Source: Mactra quadrangularis (lineage: Eukaryota > Mollusca > Bivalvia > Venerida > Mactridae). From it: 64,000 nucleotides of DNA. Within the stretch, counting starts at the first letter, position 1, and each line of letters starts with the position of its first letter. Location of the stretch: contig CM046299.1 of assembly GCA_025267735.1 (NCBI GenBank), forward strand, positions 24,268,468 to 24,332,467, in the 5' to 3' direction. Made by a program: the position numbers and the translations under genes. Of the stretch, positions 1 through 11,238 are shown piece after piece. The notes beneath the pieces were generated by a model that was given only the letters and a program-made list of their open reading frames with translations, searched no databases and was not told the origin of the DNA.

Positions 1-146
1 AAAATTTTTATATTTCCTCGCTCGCTCATAAAAATTTGGTCAAACCGCTACATAAAGCAACTGAATTAAGATTTTTTTTTCTTTCCTTGCTTGCCCCATT
101 TTTTCCAGAAACATCGGTAGAACACATGATCAACTTGTTGTGGCCT
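1..146. repeat. Right end of a foldback MITE (family with GGCCACAACAAGTTGATCA ends), cut by the window edge
   Basis: This sequence matches the copies at 36931-37124 and 58685-58885, read in the opposite orientation for the inner part. It ends in the diagnostic TIR around 127-146. It shares the inner motif with 'gcgagcga' repeats and the 'ggtttgaccaaatttttatg' block. The left TIR is off the window. It lies in the intron upstream of exon 195-329. Confidence 0.75.
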
Positions 147-194
147 TATATACACATATTGTAATACTATCTTATTTCAATATTTGTCTTACAG

Positions 195-3100
195 AGTAAA
201 GGTGATTTTGATTGTAGAAGAGAGTTTGAAGATGTACTTAAATGGGCTGAGAATCATGTTATACCTGTTTTAGATAGTAGATTTGATTGTGATTCCAAGA
301 TTAAAACTCTGGCAGTTGATATATTCACTGTAAGTATTGTAGAAATATAGTCATACAGTTTTGAGTATAGCCAGCCATCACGATTCCAAGTTAAAAACAC
401 TCAATATACATAATAGATAAGATATACAGTGTAACCTGCATTAAGCGGCCAGGTACGGGAAGTGACCAGATTGGCTGCTTACAGCAGGTGACCGCTTAAA
501 CCAGGTTTAATCAAACTGCATCAAGCAGTTCGTTCCGACTGTATACAAAAATTCGCCATTTTTGAATGTCTTTGGTTTGTTTATAATACGATTTTAAATG
601 ACATGCTTTTACGTAATAATTGTGGCCAAATACAAATATACATTGGGTGTAACATTACTCTTTTTTGATATTAAAATAAGCTTCAAATATTTCCGATAAT
701 TTTAAGACAGGTTCCGCCAAAAAAGCGGTTACGAACTTGACGACGCTGTCGCCATTTTGTTTATGTTATAAACCCATATAGCTCACTAACTTTTTTGATC
801 GTCGTAAAAAAATATTTTAGTATTGAAATTAATTGTAATTGCTAGTTGTCAAACCGAAGACAACCTTCTCATAACCTAATTTAACTAATTGAGTAAAACT
901 AGCGGATTAAGTGTTTATGCAGAGCTTATTATTTATTGATTTTCAATGAAGACAAGTGTCATTTGTATATCGGAAATCAAACGTCACGTGACGACGCTTG
1001 TATAATTACTTTTGTCTGTTTAATGACTCAACTGGATGGGTTGATAACATTGTTTGTGACAAGCTGTTAATTTCAAATTTATTTGACCGTGACCGCTAAA
1101 TCCAGGTAAATTGACGATTTTTGAAGGAGTGTGTGGCCGCAAATTTAATACTGATAATCTTTAACAAAGACATCGTTATTCACGACTATAAACAAACATA
1201 CGCGAATTTTGATTGGCCGTTACAACAAATTGTAATTATAAAAACTTTCTCTAGTTAAGCTAACTTACGCAATTTGTTGAACGATTAATCTAACTAAGAG
1301 ACACCTTTAGTAATTTTTCAAACAAAAACATTGACATTTAATGAGATTCTTATCACGTGATTAAACATGTTCCCGTCAATACATCGTCATAAAAATCGAT
1401 AATCTACTTAGTATTTGACACGTCCGCTAAGATAATGCAATTTTGGTGACGCATGTTAATTGAAAAAAATGAAAAAATCGTGGTCAGTAGTGGCCGCTTA
1501 TTACAGGTAAATTGACCGTTTTTAGAGGAAATGACTGGCCGCTGGCCACAGACAGCAGGTGACCGCTTATTCCAGGTGCAATATTGCACGATTTTCGTCG
1601 GGAGGAAGCCAGACTGGCCACTTACAGCAGGTGACCGCTTATTCCAGGTGGCCGTTAATGCAGGTTATACTGTATTACTAAAAATGGTTGATCATTTTAC
1701 CAAATTCAATAAATTGCCAGTTTACATGTATTTTAATATTTAAAAATTAGAGAAAATGTGTTGTTGTCTGGCCTTATTTAGATAGTGTTTTTTTCTTCAG
1801 CTTTCATTTATTTACCAGCTTCATTCTTCAGTGATGTCCTCTCTTTGTTTCTGTGTAAAATGAATCTTAAATAACAGGAATTTCAGTATTTGAAAACATT
1901 GATCATTGATATAGTAATTTTATCCTATACATGTTTGTTGTTGTTTTTTTTCATGTGAAACAATATTCTATATTACAGATTTTGATGAAAATATTAAATG
2001 ATATGTTATTGGTTGGTGTCGGAGATACAAGTATATGTATAAATATTGTAGATTATGGTTTGATGTGTCTTTCTCTAGGTATACATGTATATTATATTAT
2101 TATATATTATATTATATTTATATGTTTCTTACTAAAAATAGTAACAAATTTGACAGGTCCTGGAGCCATTACGCAAACTTTTCCCATATTTTGTGATTTC
2201 GGCCCCTACAACTCGCTCATTATGCATAACAGGCCAAAGGCCGTCAGGCTATTATGGACGTCAATCGGTGATTATCGCATAATTGCTAGTAGCAACTAAT
2301 CATTAACCTCTATTTATATTATATTACATTATGTTATATTTCCTTCTATGCTGTCCAAAATATTCTGATTTTAAAACTCTTTACCAAGATATAACTTGAT
2401 ACATTCACATACATAGTTTTTTTGTATTGGCCATAACACTGTTATCAGTCAACTTACTCACTGTTCCAGGTATGGCTAAATAGCTGTTAACCAGTTACTA
2501 GGCGTATACTTCAGTCAGTAATTGACAACTGCCCTACAATATTGAGAATCAGTGGTAGGAAGGAGAATGATGTTATTTCATGACAAAACTCCACAAAAGT
2601 ATGCCTCCCCTAGGAATCAAACCCTAACCCCTTGATCAGTGGACTTGCCTGCTACTGATTGAGCTATTTGTAGCTGAGGGGGGGGGGCTTTATTAAGTTT
2701 ACTAATGTATGATATGAACATTTTATTGTAGATGAAGAGCTGGAGTTACTTCCCTTGATTATGTTATGTATATATCAGGTGTTAGAATTTATACAATATT
2801 CAAATGATACTGGCTCAGATATGTTAAATAAAATACCACCAGCCTTAAGTCAGTTTATGTTAACAATGGTTAGATACGTCAGACAGAATCAGGAGAAAGG
2901 TCAGAAAGTAAGTATATGTTAGTAAACAATATTAACTTGCCCTCGATTAACTTTCATGTCGATTGTTGGATAAATTCGCCAACAGAACAAATCTTAGTAT
3001 ATATATGTATTCTGTTAGTACATGGTTTATGAAGTTAGCCGAGTGTATCATACAATTGTTAATGAATATGTAATGAAAACAATTTCAACTTGTTTATCTA

Positions 3101-6100
3101 TGACTTATATTTATACAGGGTCTATAGTTTGTTGATTTTCAATAGTTTCTAATTTGGTTGACAAACTTTGTTTTTGTCTGAAATTTAAAAAGTCTGTCTA
3201 AAATCTGATAAACAGGCGATTTTCTGGTCCCTTTTCTGTTATCATAACAATGATAAGTACGCTTGTTTTAAAGTTTTATGATAACATTTCCATTAAGCTT
3301 CACCTGTTCAAACTGAGTTTATAAATACATGTACAATTTACATTCATACTATTTAGTTTGCAGTGATGTGTAGCTTGAAATTTATAAACTTTTTTCTTTA
3401 GTGAATGTGAACTAGCTAGATTTTAAGGCTCATTTTCAGCTCATTTTTCAGTTCATTTTTACACAATTAATCCTAAACTTGTACTGTCAAAGTAATTTAT
3501 ACTTTTACATTAAATGATTATTTAACAGAAAAGTGAATTCTTACTCTAATTACATAATTAATAGCTGTTTAAGTTGACATAGGTTGACAAATTAAGGTCA
3601 GTGATGATTTTAGGGCCTCATACTATATATCATACTTATTGATACTGACAGCTATACTTTAATATCTGTTTCTCAATATTCTATTTCCAGTTGTTAGGAA
3701 GTGTTAAGAATAATTTTACAGAAGTGTTAAAATCTTTATATCAACAATTAAGTATAGATTCTACTATACTACATGACATTATGGGTACAATTTTAGCTGC
3801 CATGATTGCAGATGTAGCTGCCTATAGTCAGAAGGTATGGTTTTATATGTATATCTTCGTGAAATTAATTAATTAATGATCATCATTCCCTGCTAGCTTA
3901 TTCAGTAGAGTACAAGTCTACTGATTGAGAGGTCATTGGTTCAATTCCAGAGCTTCATATACTTCAGTGGAGCTTGGTCATGAAATAATTTCTATTTCAA
4001 AGTATTTAGTAATAAAATTGCCTCAATCCGCATTATAGAATGTGATAAACATATGCAAAAAGACATTGTTTTGAGCCAAAATGCGATGGCAACTATTCAT
4101 TATACAAGTTTAATATATATATTATTATTATTGTATATTATTATATATATTCAGGATGATTTAGGTAATGATGTGACAGAGTTACCTCCTTTATCACATT
4201 GGTTACTGGATATACTCTGCAAGAAAAACAATATATACAGGTATGGTTATATATTTATAGTAAATATGTTATGATTATTTTAATGGTAAAATACTTTACT
4301 TATGATTAAAGATTTTAAATATCTTGATATAGCAGAGCTTTTTTTCTTATATAACAGGGGCCGTTAACAGGCACCTTCCCCTCTTGAAATTTCTTTAAAA
4401 TCATGCAGTTTTCCCCAAATTTGGAGTTTACCTTGGATATTTTGTTCCTCTTTCTATGAAATTGCAATAAATTTGCCCCAAATGTTCTATATATAAAAAA
4501 AGCCCCAGGCTCCTTCCCCAAGTACTGAAAAAGCTCTGTATAGCATTCAGTTACATTGTTCCATAAGTCCAGACATTGCTACAGTTAATTGCTAGGGTTA
4601 ACTCACTCTACTTTGATTAATTTAGCTGATAGTCACTGTATAGTGACCAATTGGTAATGTGATGTTTATAGACAAATCTATATTTAGTATGAATCTAGGT
4701 GTAAAAAATAAGGATAAATTTCACTTGTTTTAATATTGATAATATACATCATTAGGGCCTACCCGTTTTGTCTGAAATGAGAAAGGTCTTACAAATCAAT
4801 CTGGAATTATAATAATTAAAATAAAGATTTTATTTTATGAGGCTACACATTTGGATAAATCCAATTTCAGGTGGACCTCTTGATCTCATTATCATTGTGC
4901 CCATATAATTAGAGGCATTATAATTATAATGTATGCTTGATTATATGTTTGGACTATTATATAATGTATATATTTTGTATTGTAGACATTTTCTAGATGA
5001 ATTTACACATTGTTGTGAGTCAGGTACATGTAATAATATACATAGAATGCATGGTGCTTTGTTTGTCTTACATATCATTGTTAAAGGTAAGATTTACTGT
5101 CACTCATTTTTATTCTGATAGAAAGAGGAGCCTTAAATTTTGTGGAGCATTAGTCTGAATCATTATGCTATTTTATAAAGGTCAAAATGATCAACTAGTG
5201 TGACTATATGAAATCAGTAATTTCCACTTGTCTGAATCAATGTTCACTAGTCCCGGGCTTCGAGCTAGGGGGTTAAGATAATGACTGAAGATCTACTATA
5301 ACTATTTTTCTGTACTTATTGCTTAATTAAAGAATAGCAGAGATGCTATTGCTAATTTTTGTCATCTCTGTTCATAGACTTGTGAAATATTCTTTTTAAC
5401 CACTGCCAAAATTAACTTACCAAGAATGTGTAAAAATGCTAACAGATTCATGTAGCCTAAATCTATACTTGTTTGGTTGCATTTTACCAATATAATGATC
5501 TATTTCAACATACACAAAATCCTCACCTAGTTAGATGCCTTTGAGTCATGGCTATATTTCTAACGTGAATAAACTCTAATGATGTCACATGTTTTCATTA
5601 TGTGAGTATAGTTTATATTTAGAGCTTTCCAGTTGCATAAAAGTTTGGCATCGGTGTGAAACATAGTTATTTTACATATAATTTCTGAAAGGTTGGCAAC
5701 AAAAGATTAACTCCTATTGCTCACTGTACACACATTTTTATTTAACTTTTATATCCTGCAAAAGTACATCCAGTACAAACGAAGTTTTTCTGCTTGAAAA
5801 ACGCATTAACTTGAATTTCAAATCAAATCTATTAATGACTTTATTTTCGTGTTTTAAGATAAAAAAGAGAGAAGATTGAAAGAATCATTTGATTTTCTGA
5901 GAATACAATATGATACGATGAAACAAGAGTTTACTACTGAACAAAATGATGAGTATTTGTAAGTATATGTTTATAATAAGATATATCAGTGATGTCACTA
6001 CATACTACTTGCTTTAATACAACTCGTATTGTTAGATTTTATTCAACTGTCAGAAGCACAATCATTAACCCTGCTGATTTAAATACTCGCTATATTATTT

Positions 6101-6541
6101 CTTTTCTCAAAAAAGATAGATGCCCATTTCTGTATGGGGATCTAAATCAGCAAGGTTAATGGTTTTGCCCCTGACAGTTAAATTATATCTAAAATACTAC
6201 AGATGTGGAAATAATCATGTTCCTGTGTGAATTTAAATCGATTATTTGCCAAACCTTGGTGTTAGGGATTCACACATTTAAGATTGCATTATTGTACCAA
6301 AACCAGTTCTACCACAGAAAATATGGACCAACAGCAATGGTAGTTAGTATTAATCAAAGTGGTCTATGAATAATCTGTTCTAATTACTTTCAAGCAAATG
6401 ATTAAGTGATACCATGTTTTAGTAATTGTCAAATTTCATCCTCATTAATTATTTTTATAACCATTCATGTCTACTTTCAGATCTGTTATGGAAGCTATTG
6501 ATGAGAGATTTTCTGTATGTCAAAGACAATTGGACAATTAA
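195..6541 (+). CDS. 3' part of an unrecognised multi-exon gene, probable helical-repeat protein
   Basis: Eight consecutive exons read through in one frame and end in TAA: 195-329, 1979-2078, 2732-2907, 3691-3834, 4155-4240, 4986-5086, 5859-5958 and 6481-6541. Each is bounded by AG and GT, and donors such as GTAAGT, GTATGG and GTAAGA are seen. They total 903 nt, or 300 residues plus stop; the 5' part lies before the window. The protein is rich in Leu/Ile with amphipathic helices, for example FEDVLKWAENHVIPVLDSRF at the start, SHWLLDILCKKNNIYRHFLD in the middle and a charged end around KKERRLKESFDFLRIQYD. It has no signal peptide, membrane segment or catalytic motif. It looks like the C-terminal end of a HEAT/ARM-type all-helical scaffold. 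I do not recognise the family; a large genome-maintenance scaffold of the MMS22L kind is one untested guess. Exon structure is well supported, function is not. Confidence 0.8.
427..1672. mobile_element. Non-autonomous TA-flanked DNA transposon, 1.25 kb
   Basis: The ends are inverted: CAGTGTAACCTGCATTAAG at the left and the matching GTTAATGCAGGTTATACTG at the right, about 24 bp with few mismatches. TA flanks both sides (425-426 and 1673-1674). CAGT ends plus TA duplication are typical of the Tc1/mariner superfamily. There is no transposase inside. A subterminal motif (CAGCAGGTGACCGCTTATTC and variants) recurs near 485, 1550 and 1630, and a related GTGACCGCTAAATCCAGG lies near 1088. It is inserted in the intron between exons 195-329 and 1979-2078. 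A related end fragment lies at about 49987-50015. Confidence 0.75.
2450..2690 (-). repeat. tRNA-derived SINE (family 1), minus orientation
   Basis: The copy reads the family consensus in reverse: TCAGTCAACTTACTCACTGT, then GTTAACCAGTTACTAGGCG, then the GGTAGGAAGGAGAATG block, and finally a degenerate tRNA-like head near 2610-2680 ('aaccccttgatcagtggacttg'). The full consensus is best preserved at 52098-52404. A G-run at 2680-2690 follows the head. It is intronic, 40 bp before exon 2732-2907. Confidence 0.75.
3885..4003 (+). repeat. SINE family 1 fragment, head part
   Basis: Only the tRNA-like head and the first body block are present: GCTTATTCAGTAGAGTACAA, CATTGGTTCAATTCC (B-box-like), then GAGCTTGGTCATGAAATAAT. 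The 3' two thirds of the family are missing. It lies in the intron after exon 3691-3834. Confidence 0.65.
4333..4541. repeat. MITE with CAGAGCTTTTT termini
   Basis: It starts CAGAGCTTTTTTTC and ends GAAAAAGCTCTG, an inverted pair. The body (CTTGAAATTTCTTTAAAATC, CTTGGATATTTTGTTCC, 'cttccccaa') is shared with 46000-46190, where the termini are eroded. Intronic. An ORF crossing it on the minus strand (4315-4521) is noncoding. Confidence 0.65.
5625..5835. repeat. Dispersed repeat shared with 21050-21285
   Basis: Aligned blocks occur in the same order in both places: 'ctttccag', AAGTTATTTTACATAT or close variants, 'tgctgaaa(a/g)g', 'tctctgtacacac', and 'gtttttctgct(t/g)gaaaaac' followed by AACTTGA(A/G)TTTCAAA. 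No terminal repeats are evident. The copy is intronic, ending just before exon 5859-5958. Confidence 0.5.
6036..6187. repeat. Palindromic MITE (CAACTGTCAG family), copy 1
   Basis: The left arm is TTTTATTCAACTGTCAG ... ATTAACCCTGCTGATTTAAA. The right arm is the mirror, with 'aaatcagcaaggttaatgg' and 'cctgacagtt'. The two arms form a long hairpin with a short loop. Other copies lie at 6733-6810 (half), 11115-11238, 30975-31105, 31145-31285, 39248-39430, 51010-51562 and 56660-56800. It is in the last intron of the first gene. Confidence 0.75.
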
Positions 6542-6715
6542 CAATGAATCATTACAAACAAATATTGCTGTGTAAAAAGTGAACCGAACATAATGAATAT
6601 TGTTGATGCCGACTATTAAAACATTTTTTTTAAGATTTACTGTTTTGTGTAAACTGTTCGAAGTATAGTGTAAACACTGCTTTGTAGTGAAAATAAAATT
6701 ATGTAATAGATTATT
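6542..6715 (+). terminator. 3' UTR and poly(A) signal of the first gene
   Basis: After the TAA at 6539-6541 there are about 150 nt of AT-rich sequence and then a canonical AATAAA at 6692-6697. Cleavage is expected 10-30 nt further on. The half-MITE at about 6733 lies just beyond, so the transcript end was probably not supplied by that repeat. Confidence 0.6.
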
Positions 6716-6732
6716 TAAAACATGTATATGGG

Positions 6733-6810
6733 TAAATTTTATACAACTGTATGTGGTGCATACATTAACCCTGCTGATTTGAATACTTGATATTTGTTCA
6801 ATGATCATGG
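6733..6810. repeat. Half copy of the CAACTGTCAG MITE
   Basis: The left arm only: TTTTATACAACTGTATG, then CATTAACCCTGCTGATTTGA. The mirror arm is missing. It sits just past the poly(A) signal of the first gene. Confidence 0.6.
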
Positions 6811-7545
6811 TACATAAATACAGGTATCAGTTTTTATCAATAGCAAGTACAGACCTACTGTAGCGAGTATCGCAAAGTGTGCATTGTAAAAAAGCTTTAA
6901 TGATATACAGATGTGTCAGTGTCTGAGTGGTTAACATTAAAGGGTGTAATATAGAATATCCTAAGTTCAAGTCACATTGACAGCAATCTTTAGCCTGACT
7001 ATTTGAAGGAAAGTGCGGCTATCTTACTCAGTAGTGAGTCGGCATAACATTTATTGGTTAAGTTTTTAGGTGCAACATTTATACTGCTGAAGGGATCCAC
7101 TTGAAACTTCACACATGTCTACAGGGGTTTCATTGGAGGTCAAATACCAAGTTCCCTTTTGTATTCTAAGGTATACAGTCTATAACGCCCCTCACAGTTA
7201 AAAGATAATTTTGTGAAATTATAATAAAAGCTTACAAAACATTATATTTTCATTCATTACAATATGGTTATCTTTTTGCATAGATTAAATTTATGACATA
7301 ACTTGCAGTTTTAATAATATTTGACAAAATATTTTGACAGGACTTGGTAATTACCTCCCTTGCATATGAAAATAGAATGATTTTAAATGTGTCCATAAAA
7401 AGTCTATGTTGACATAATTATAATATCTAGGGTAAAATGTTTAGAAATACAATATACAAACAAGTAAAATTATTCAGCTGCCATAAAATAGTTTTTAGTA
7501 AGGATTGTATACCTTAAATAATGGATTTGACCATTCAATAGGTGA
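6811..7545. other. Intergenic DNA, no gene seen
   Basis: AT-rich sequence downstream of the first gene. The phrase TTGAAACTTCACACATG at about 7103 and 'aggtatacagtct' resemble eroded dispersed repeats, but no second copy or termini could be fixed here. No exon-like open stretch is seen. Confidence 0.4.
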
Positions 7546-7549
7546 TTTA

Positions 7550-8050
7550 GGGTCATTCCATCTCAAATTAACCAATTTTTGAAAGTTTACCCAGGTCACC
7601 CTCACGGATCTGCCTGAAACTTTCAACATGTTTTATTACATCCAATTCATATACAAAAGTGAAATATTTAGTCTGTATCGAAGTACTTTAAAAAAATGGC
7701 TTTTTAAGTAAAGGGGGTAATTTTGCTGTTTCTGAATTTCGGTGGGGCCATGTCTAGACACCTATATCTCCTCAAATATTATTTCTATACTTCTGAAAGT
7801 GATATATATTGTGTACTTTTACCTGTTGAGTACAAAAATTGTGCTCAATCAAGTGTGAAAGTGTTACTTTTATGTCTTAAGACTTCTAAAAGTCGAAAAA
7901 TCACCCCCTTTACTTAAAAAGCCAATTTTCAAATAACTGAAGATACTGACTAAATATTTCATTGGATGTACAAATACAAGTTGAAAATTTCAGGCAGATC
8001 TGAGAGGGTAACCTGGTAAGCTGCAGTTGAATTGAGCTTGAATGACCCTT
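7550..8050. repeat. Long foldback element (~500 bp)
   Basis: The two outer arms are inverted: GGTCATTCCATCTCAA ... CTGCCTGAAACTTTCAACATG and its mirror with 'gttgaaaatttcaggcagatc' ... TTGAGCTTGAATGACCC. Inner arms also pair: GGCTTTTTAAGTAAAGGGGG near 7700 and 'cccccttt acttaaaaagcc' near 7903-7922. The loop is about 7725-7900 and carries a meaningless short ORF. No second copy is seen in the window. Confidence 0.7.
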
Positions 8051-8259
8051 GAATGATTTAAACAAACCTCTTTGCCATTCATCATTTATTAAATAGTGTG
8101 TATGGTTAACATTGTATCATATAAATTATATATGTTGATATATATATAAATTATGTATAAACAAAATATACTATTGAATTGTTTTATTGTTTTACCCCAG
8201 AATATTTTTTTCAATGGACTGGTCATGTTTCTTTAGAAACTATGAAAATTTACATGTTC

Positions 8260-8405
8260 TCTCAGGGCAAGATCCAGAGCATGGTTGATCACTAACATTA
8301 TCCCAGGATTCAGAGGATCCCAAAAACTTGAGAGGAATCCTAGTGATTGTCAGCAAGGGATTCCATGGGAATCCATTAAAATTGGTATTTCCACATGAAT
8401 TTGTG
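8260..8405. repeat. Dispersed repeat of 'ggattcc' type
   Basis: Blocks such as CCCAGGATTCAGAGGATCCC, GGGATTCCATGGGAATCC and AATTTGTGACC resemble 21700-21800 (GGGGATTCCATAAGGATCC, AATTTGTGACTG) and 44430-44515 (AATCACTGGATTCCACCC). The similarity is weak, and family limits are unclear. Confidence 0.35.
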
Positions 8406-8704
8406 ACCCTGTGAATTGTTAATCACTATTTATATAATCACTTGAATACTGGATACATGGCATACTGCTATAGAGCCCTGTCAACAGCTTCCTTGGCATC
8501 TGGAAGTCGTGGTAGTGCCAGATTTCCCCAATGGTCAGGACCAGATAAAGGGGCTAAGGCACATTATGACTTGGTTTATGAGAAAGTTTTTTTTTCACCT
8601 GAAAAAAACCAACAAACAATTATACATCAGGGAAAAAGTCAATCTAGAACCAAAATGTTTTAGCCCAATTCAGCTAAAGGGCATGCAATTAGACATGTTT
8701 TAGA

Positions 8705-11080
8705 GAATAGTGTGCAAATTAACCAGTCACAACACAGACTTATATAATAGAGTGTGCAAATTGACATGTCACTACACAGATTAAATCATAGAGTCTGTAA
8801 ATTGACCAGTCATGACACAGATTATATAATAGAGTCTGCAAATTGACCAGTCATGACACAGATTTATATAAAAGTCTGCAAATTGACCAGTCACGACACA
8901 GATTATATAATGGAGTCTGCAAATTGACCAGTCATGACACAGATTTATATAACAAAGTGTGCAAATAGACTGGTCACAACACAGATTATATAATAGAGGC
9001 TGCAAATTGACCGGATATGTCACAGATTTATATAATAGAGGCTGCAAATTGACCAGTTATGTCACAGATTTATATAATAGAGTCTGCAAATTGACTGGTC
9101 ATGACAAAAATTAATATAAAAAAGTCTACAAATTGACCAGTCACTTCACAGATTTTTATAATAGAGTGTGAATTTGACCAGTCACACCACAGATTTATAT
9201 AAAAAAGTGTGCAAATAGACCAGTCATGACACAGGTATATATAAAAAGTGTGCAAATTGACCAGTCATGACACAGGTTTATATAAAAAGTGTGAAAATTG
9301 ACTGATCACAACACAGATTTATATAACAGTCTGCAAATTGACCAGTCACTTCACAGATTCAGCGCGATATGACCTTTCTGTGACCAAAACAAACAAACAA
9401 ACTTCACAGATTTATAAAGGAAATCGTGCGAATTGGCTGGTCACGAGTCAGATTTATATGAAAAAGTTTGCAAATTGACCAGTCACAACACAGATTTATG
9501 TAACAAAGTGTGCAAATTGACCAGTCACAACACAGATTTATATATATATAAGTGTGCAAATTGACCAGTCATGACACAGATTTATATAAAAAAGTTTGCA
9601 AATTGACCAGTCATGACACAGATTTATGTAACAAAGTGTGCAAATTGACCAGTCACGACACAGATTTATATATATATAAGTGTGCAAATTGACCAGTCAT
9701 GACACAGATTTATATAAAAAAGTTTGCAAATTGACCAGTCACAACACAGATTTATGTAACAAAGTGTGCAAATTGACCAGTCATGACACAGATTTATATA
9801 TATATAAGTGTGCAAATTGACCAGTCATGACACAGATTTATATAAAAAAGTTTGCAAATTGACCAGCCACAACACAGATTTATGTAACAAAGTGTGCAAA
9901 TTGACCAGTCATGACACAGATTTATATAAAAAAGTTTGCAAATTGACCAGTCACAACACAGATTTATGTAACAAAGTGTGCAAATTGACCAGTCATGACA
10001 CAGATTTATATATATATATAAGTGTGCAAATTGACCAGTCATGACACAGATTTATATAACAAAGTGTGCAAAATGACCAGTCTTGACACTGATTTATATA
10101 TATATAAGTGTGCAAAATGACCAGTCATGACACTGATTTATATATATATATAAGTGTGCAAAATGACCAGTCATGACACTGATTTATATAACAAAGTGTG
10201 CAAAATGACCAGTTACTCCACAGATTTATATAATAGTGTGTTAATTGACCGGTCTCGACACTGATTTATATAACAAAGTGTGCAAAATGACCAGTCTTGA
10301 CACTGATTTATATATATATAAGTGTGCAAAATGACCAGTCATGACACTGAGTTATATATACATAAGTGTGCAAAATGACCAGTCATGACACAGATTTGTA
10401 TAACAAAGTGTGCAAAATGACCAGTTACTCCACAGATTTATATAATAGTGTGTTAATTGACCGGTCTCGACACTGATTTATATAACAAAGTGTGCAAAAT
10501 GACCAGTCATGACACAGATATATATAATAGTGTGTGCAAATTGACCAGTCTTGACACAGATTTATATAACAAAGTGTGCAAAATGACCAGTCATGACACT
10601 GACTTATATATATATAAGTGTGCAAATTGACCAGTCTTGACACAGATTTATATAACAAAGTGTGCAAAATGACCAGTCTTGACACTGATTTATATATATA
10701 TATATAAGTGTGCAAAATGACCAGTCATGACACAGATTTATATAATAGACAGTGCAAATTGATAGGTAAATGACACAGATTATATAATAGAGTCTGCAAA
10801 TTAATCGGTCATGACAAAGATTTATATATATATAAGTGTGCAAAATGACCAGTCATGACACTGATTTATATATATATAAGTGTGCAAAATGACCAGTCAT
10901 GACACAGATTTATATAACAAAGTGTGCAAATTGACCAGAAACTCCACAGATTTATATAATAGTGTGTTAATTGACCGGTCTCGACACTGATTTATATAAT
11001 AGTGTGTGCAAATTGACCAGTCACAACACAGATTTATAAAATAGTCTGCAAATTAACCGGTCACAACACAAATTTATACA
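8705..11080. repeat. Minisatellite, ~42 bp unit, about 54 copies, with higher-order repeats
   Basis: The unit reads roughly GTGTGCAAATTGACCAGTCA followed by TGACACAGATTTATATAAC. The basic length is 42 bp, stretched to 44-50 bp where (TA)n lengthens. Between about 9590 and 10050 the variants (GTTTGC..., GTGTGC...ATGTAAC, GTGTGC...TATATATATA) recur as trimers of about 128 bp. From about 10060 to 10930 most units read CAAAATGACCAG instead of CAAATTGACCAG. A foreign 45 bp piece with an AAAC run interrupts at 9361-9405. Because 42 is divisible by three, both strands stay open in places; this is not evidence of coding. It lies 2 kb past the end of the first gene. Confidence 0.95.
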
Positions 11081-11114
11081 TTTCTTGCATTAGTGTCTAA
11101 TCTGACTCACTGAT

Positions 11115-11238
11115 ATTGTTTAGTTTTATTCAACTGTCAGTTGTGCAGCACTTCAGTTCTCATGATCATTAATAATATATTCAAATCAGCAGGGTTAATG
11201 TATGTGCCACTGGCAGTTGAATAAAATTGAACAATATC
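11115..11238. repeat. Palindromic MITE (CAACTGTCAG family), copy 3
   Basis: Left arm TTTTATTCAACTGTCAGTTG; right arm AATCAGCAGGGTTAATGTATG followed by CACTGGCAGTTGAATAAAAT. It directly follows the end of the minisatellite. The flanks 'gatattgtttag' and 'aacaatatcat' extend the symmetry. Confidence 0.75.

Noticed and set aside
9794..10044. Open frames on both strands through the minisatellite, with a 14-residue repeat
   Set aside because: The 42 bp unit is divisible by three, which keeps frames open by chance; TA-length changes break them in neighbouring units.
8705..11080. CRISPR-like look (regular repeats)
   Set aside because: No unique spacers; the whole unit is repeated, and the host is an animal.
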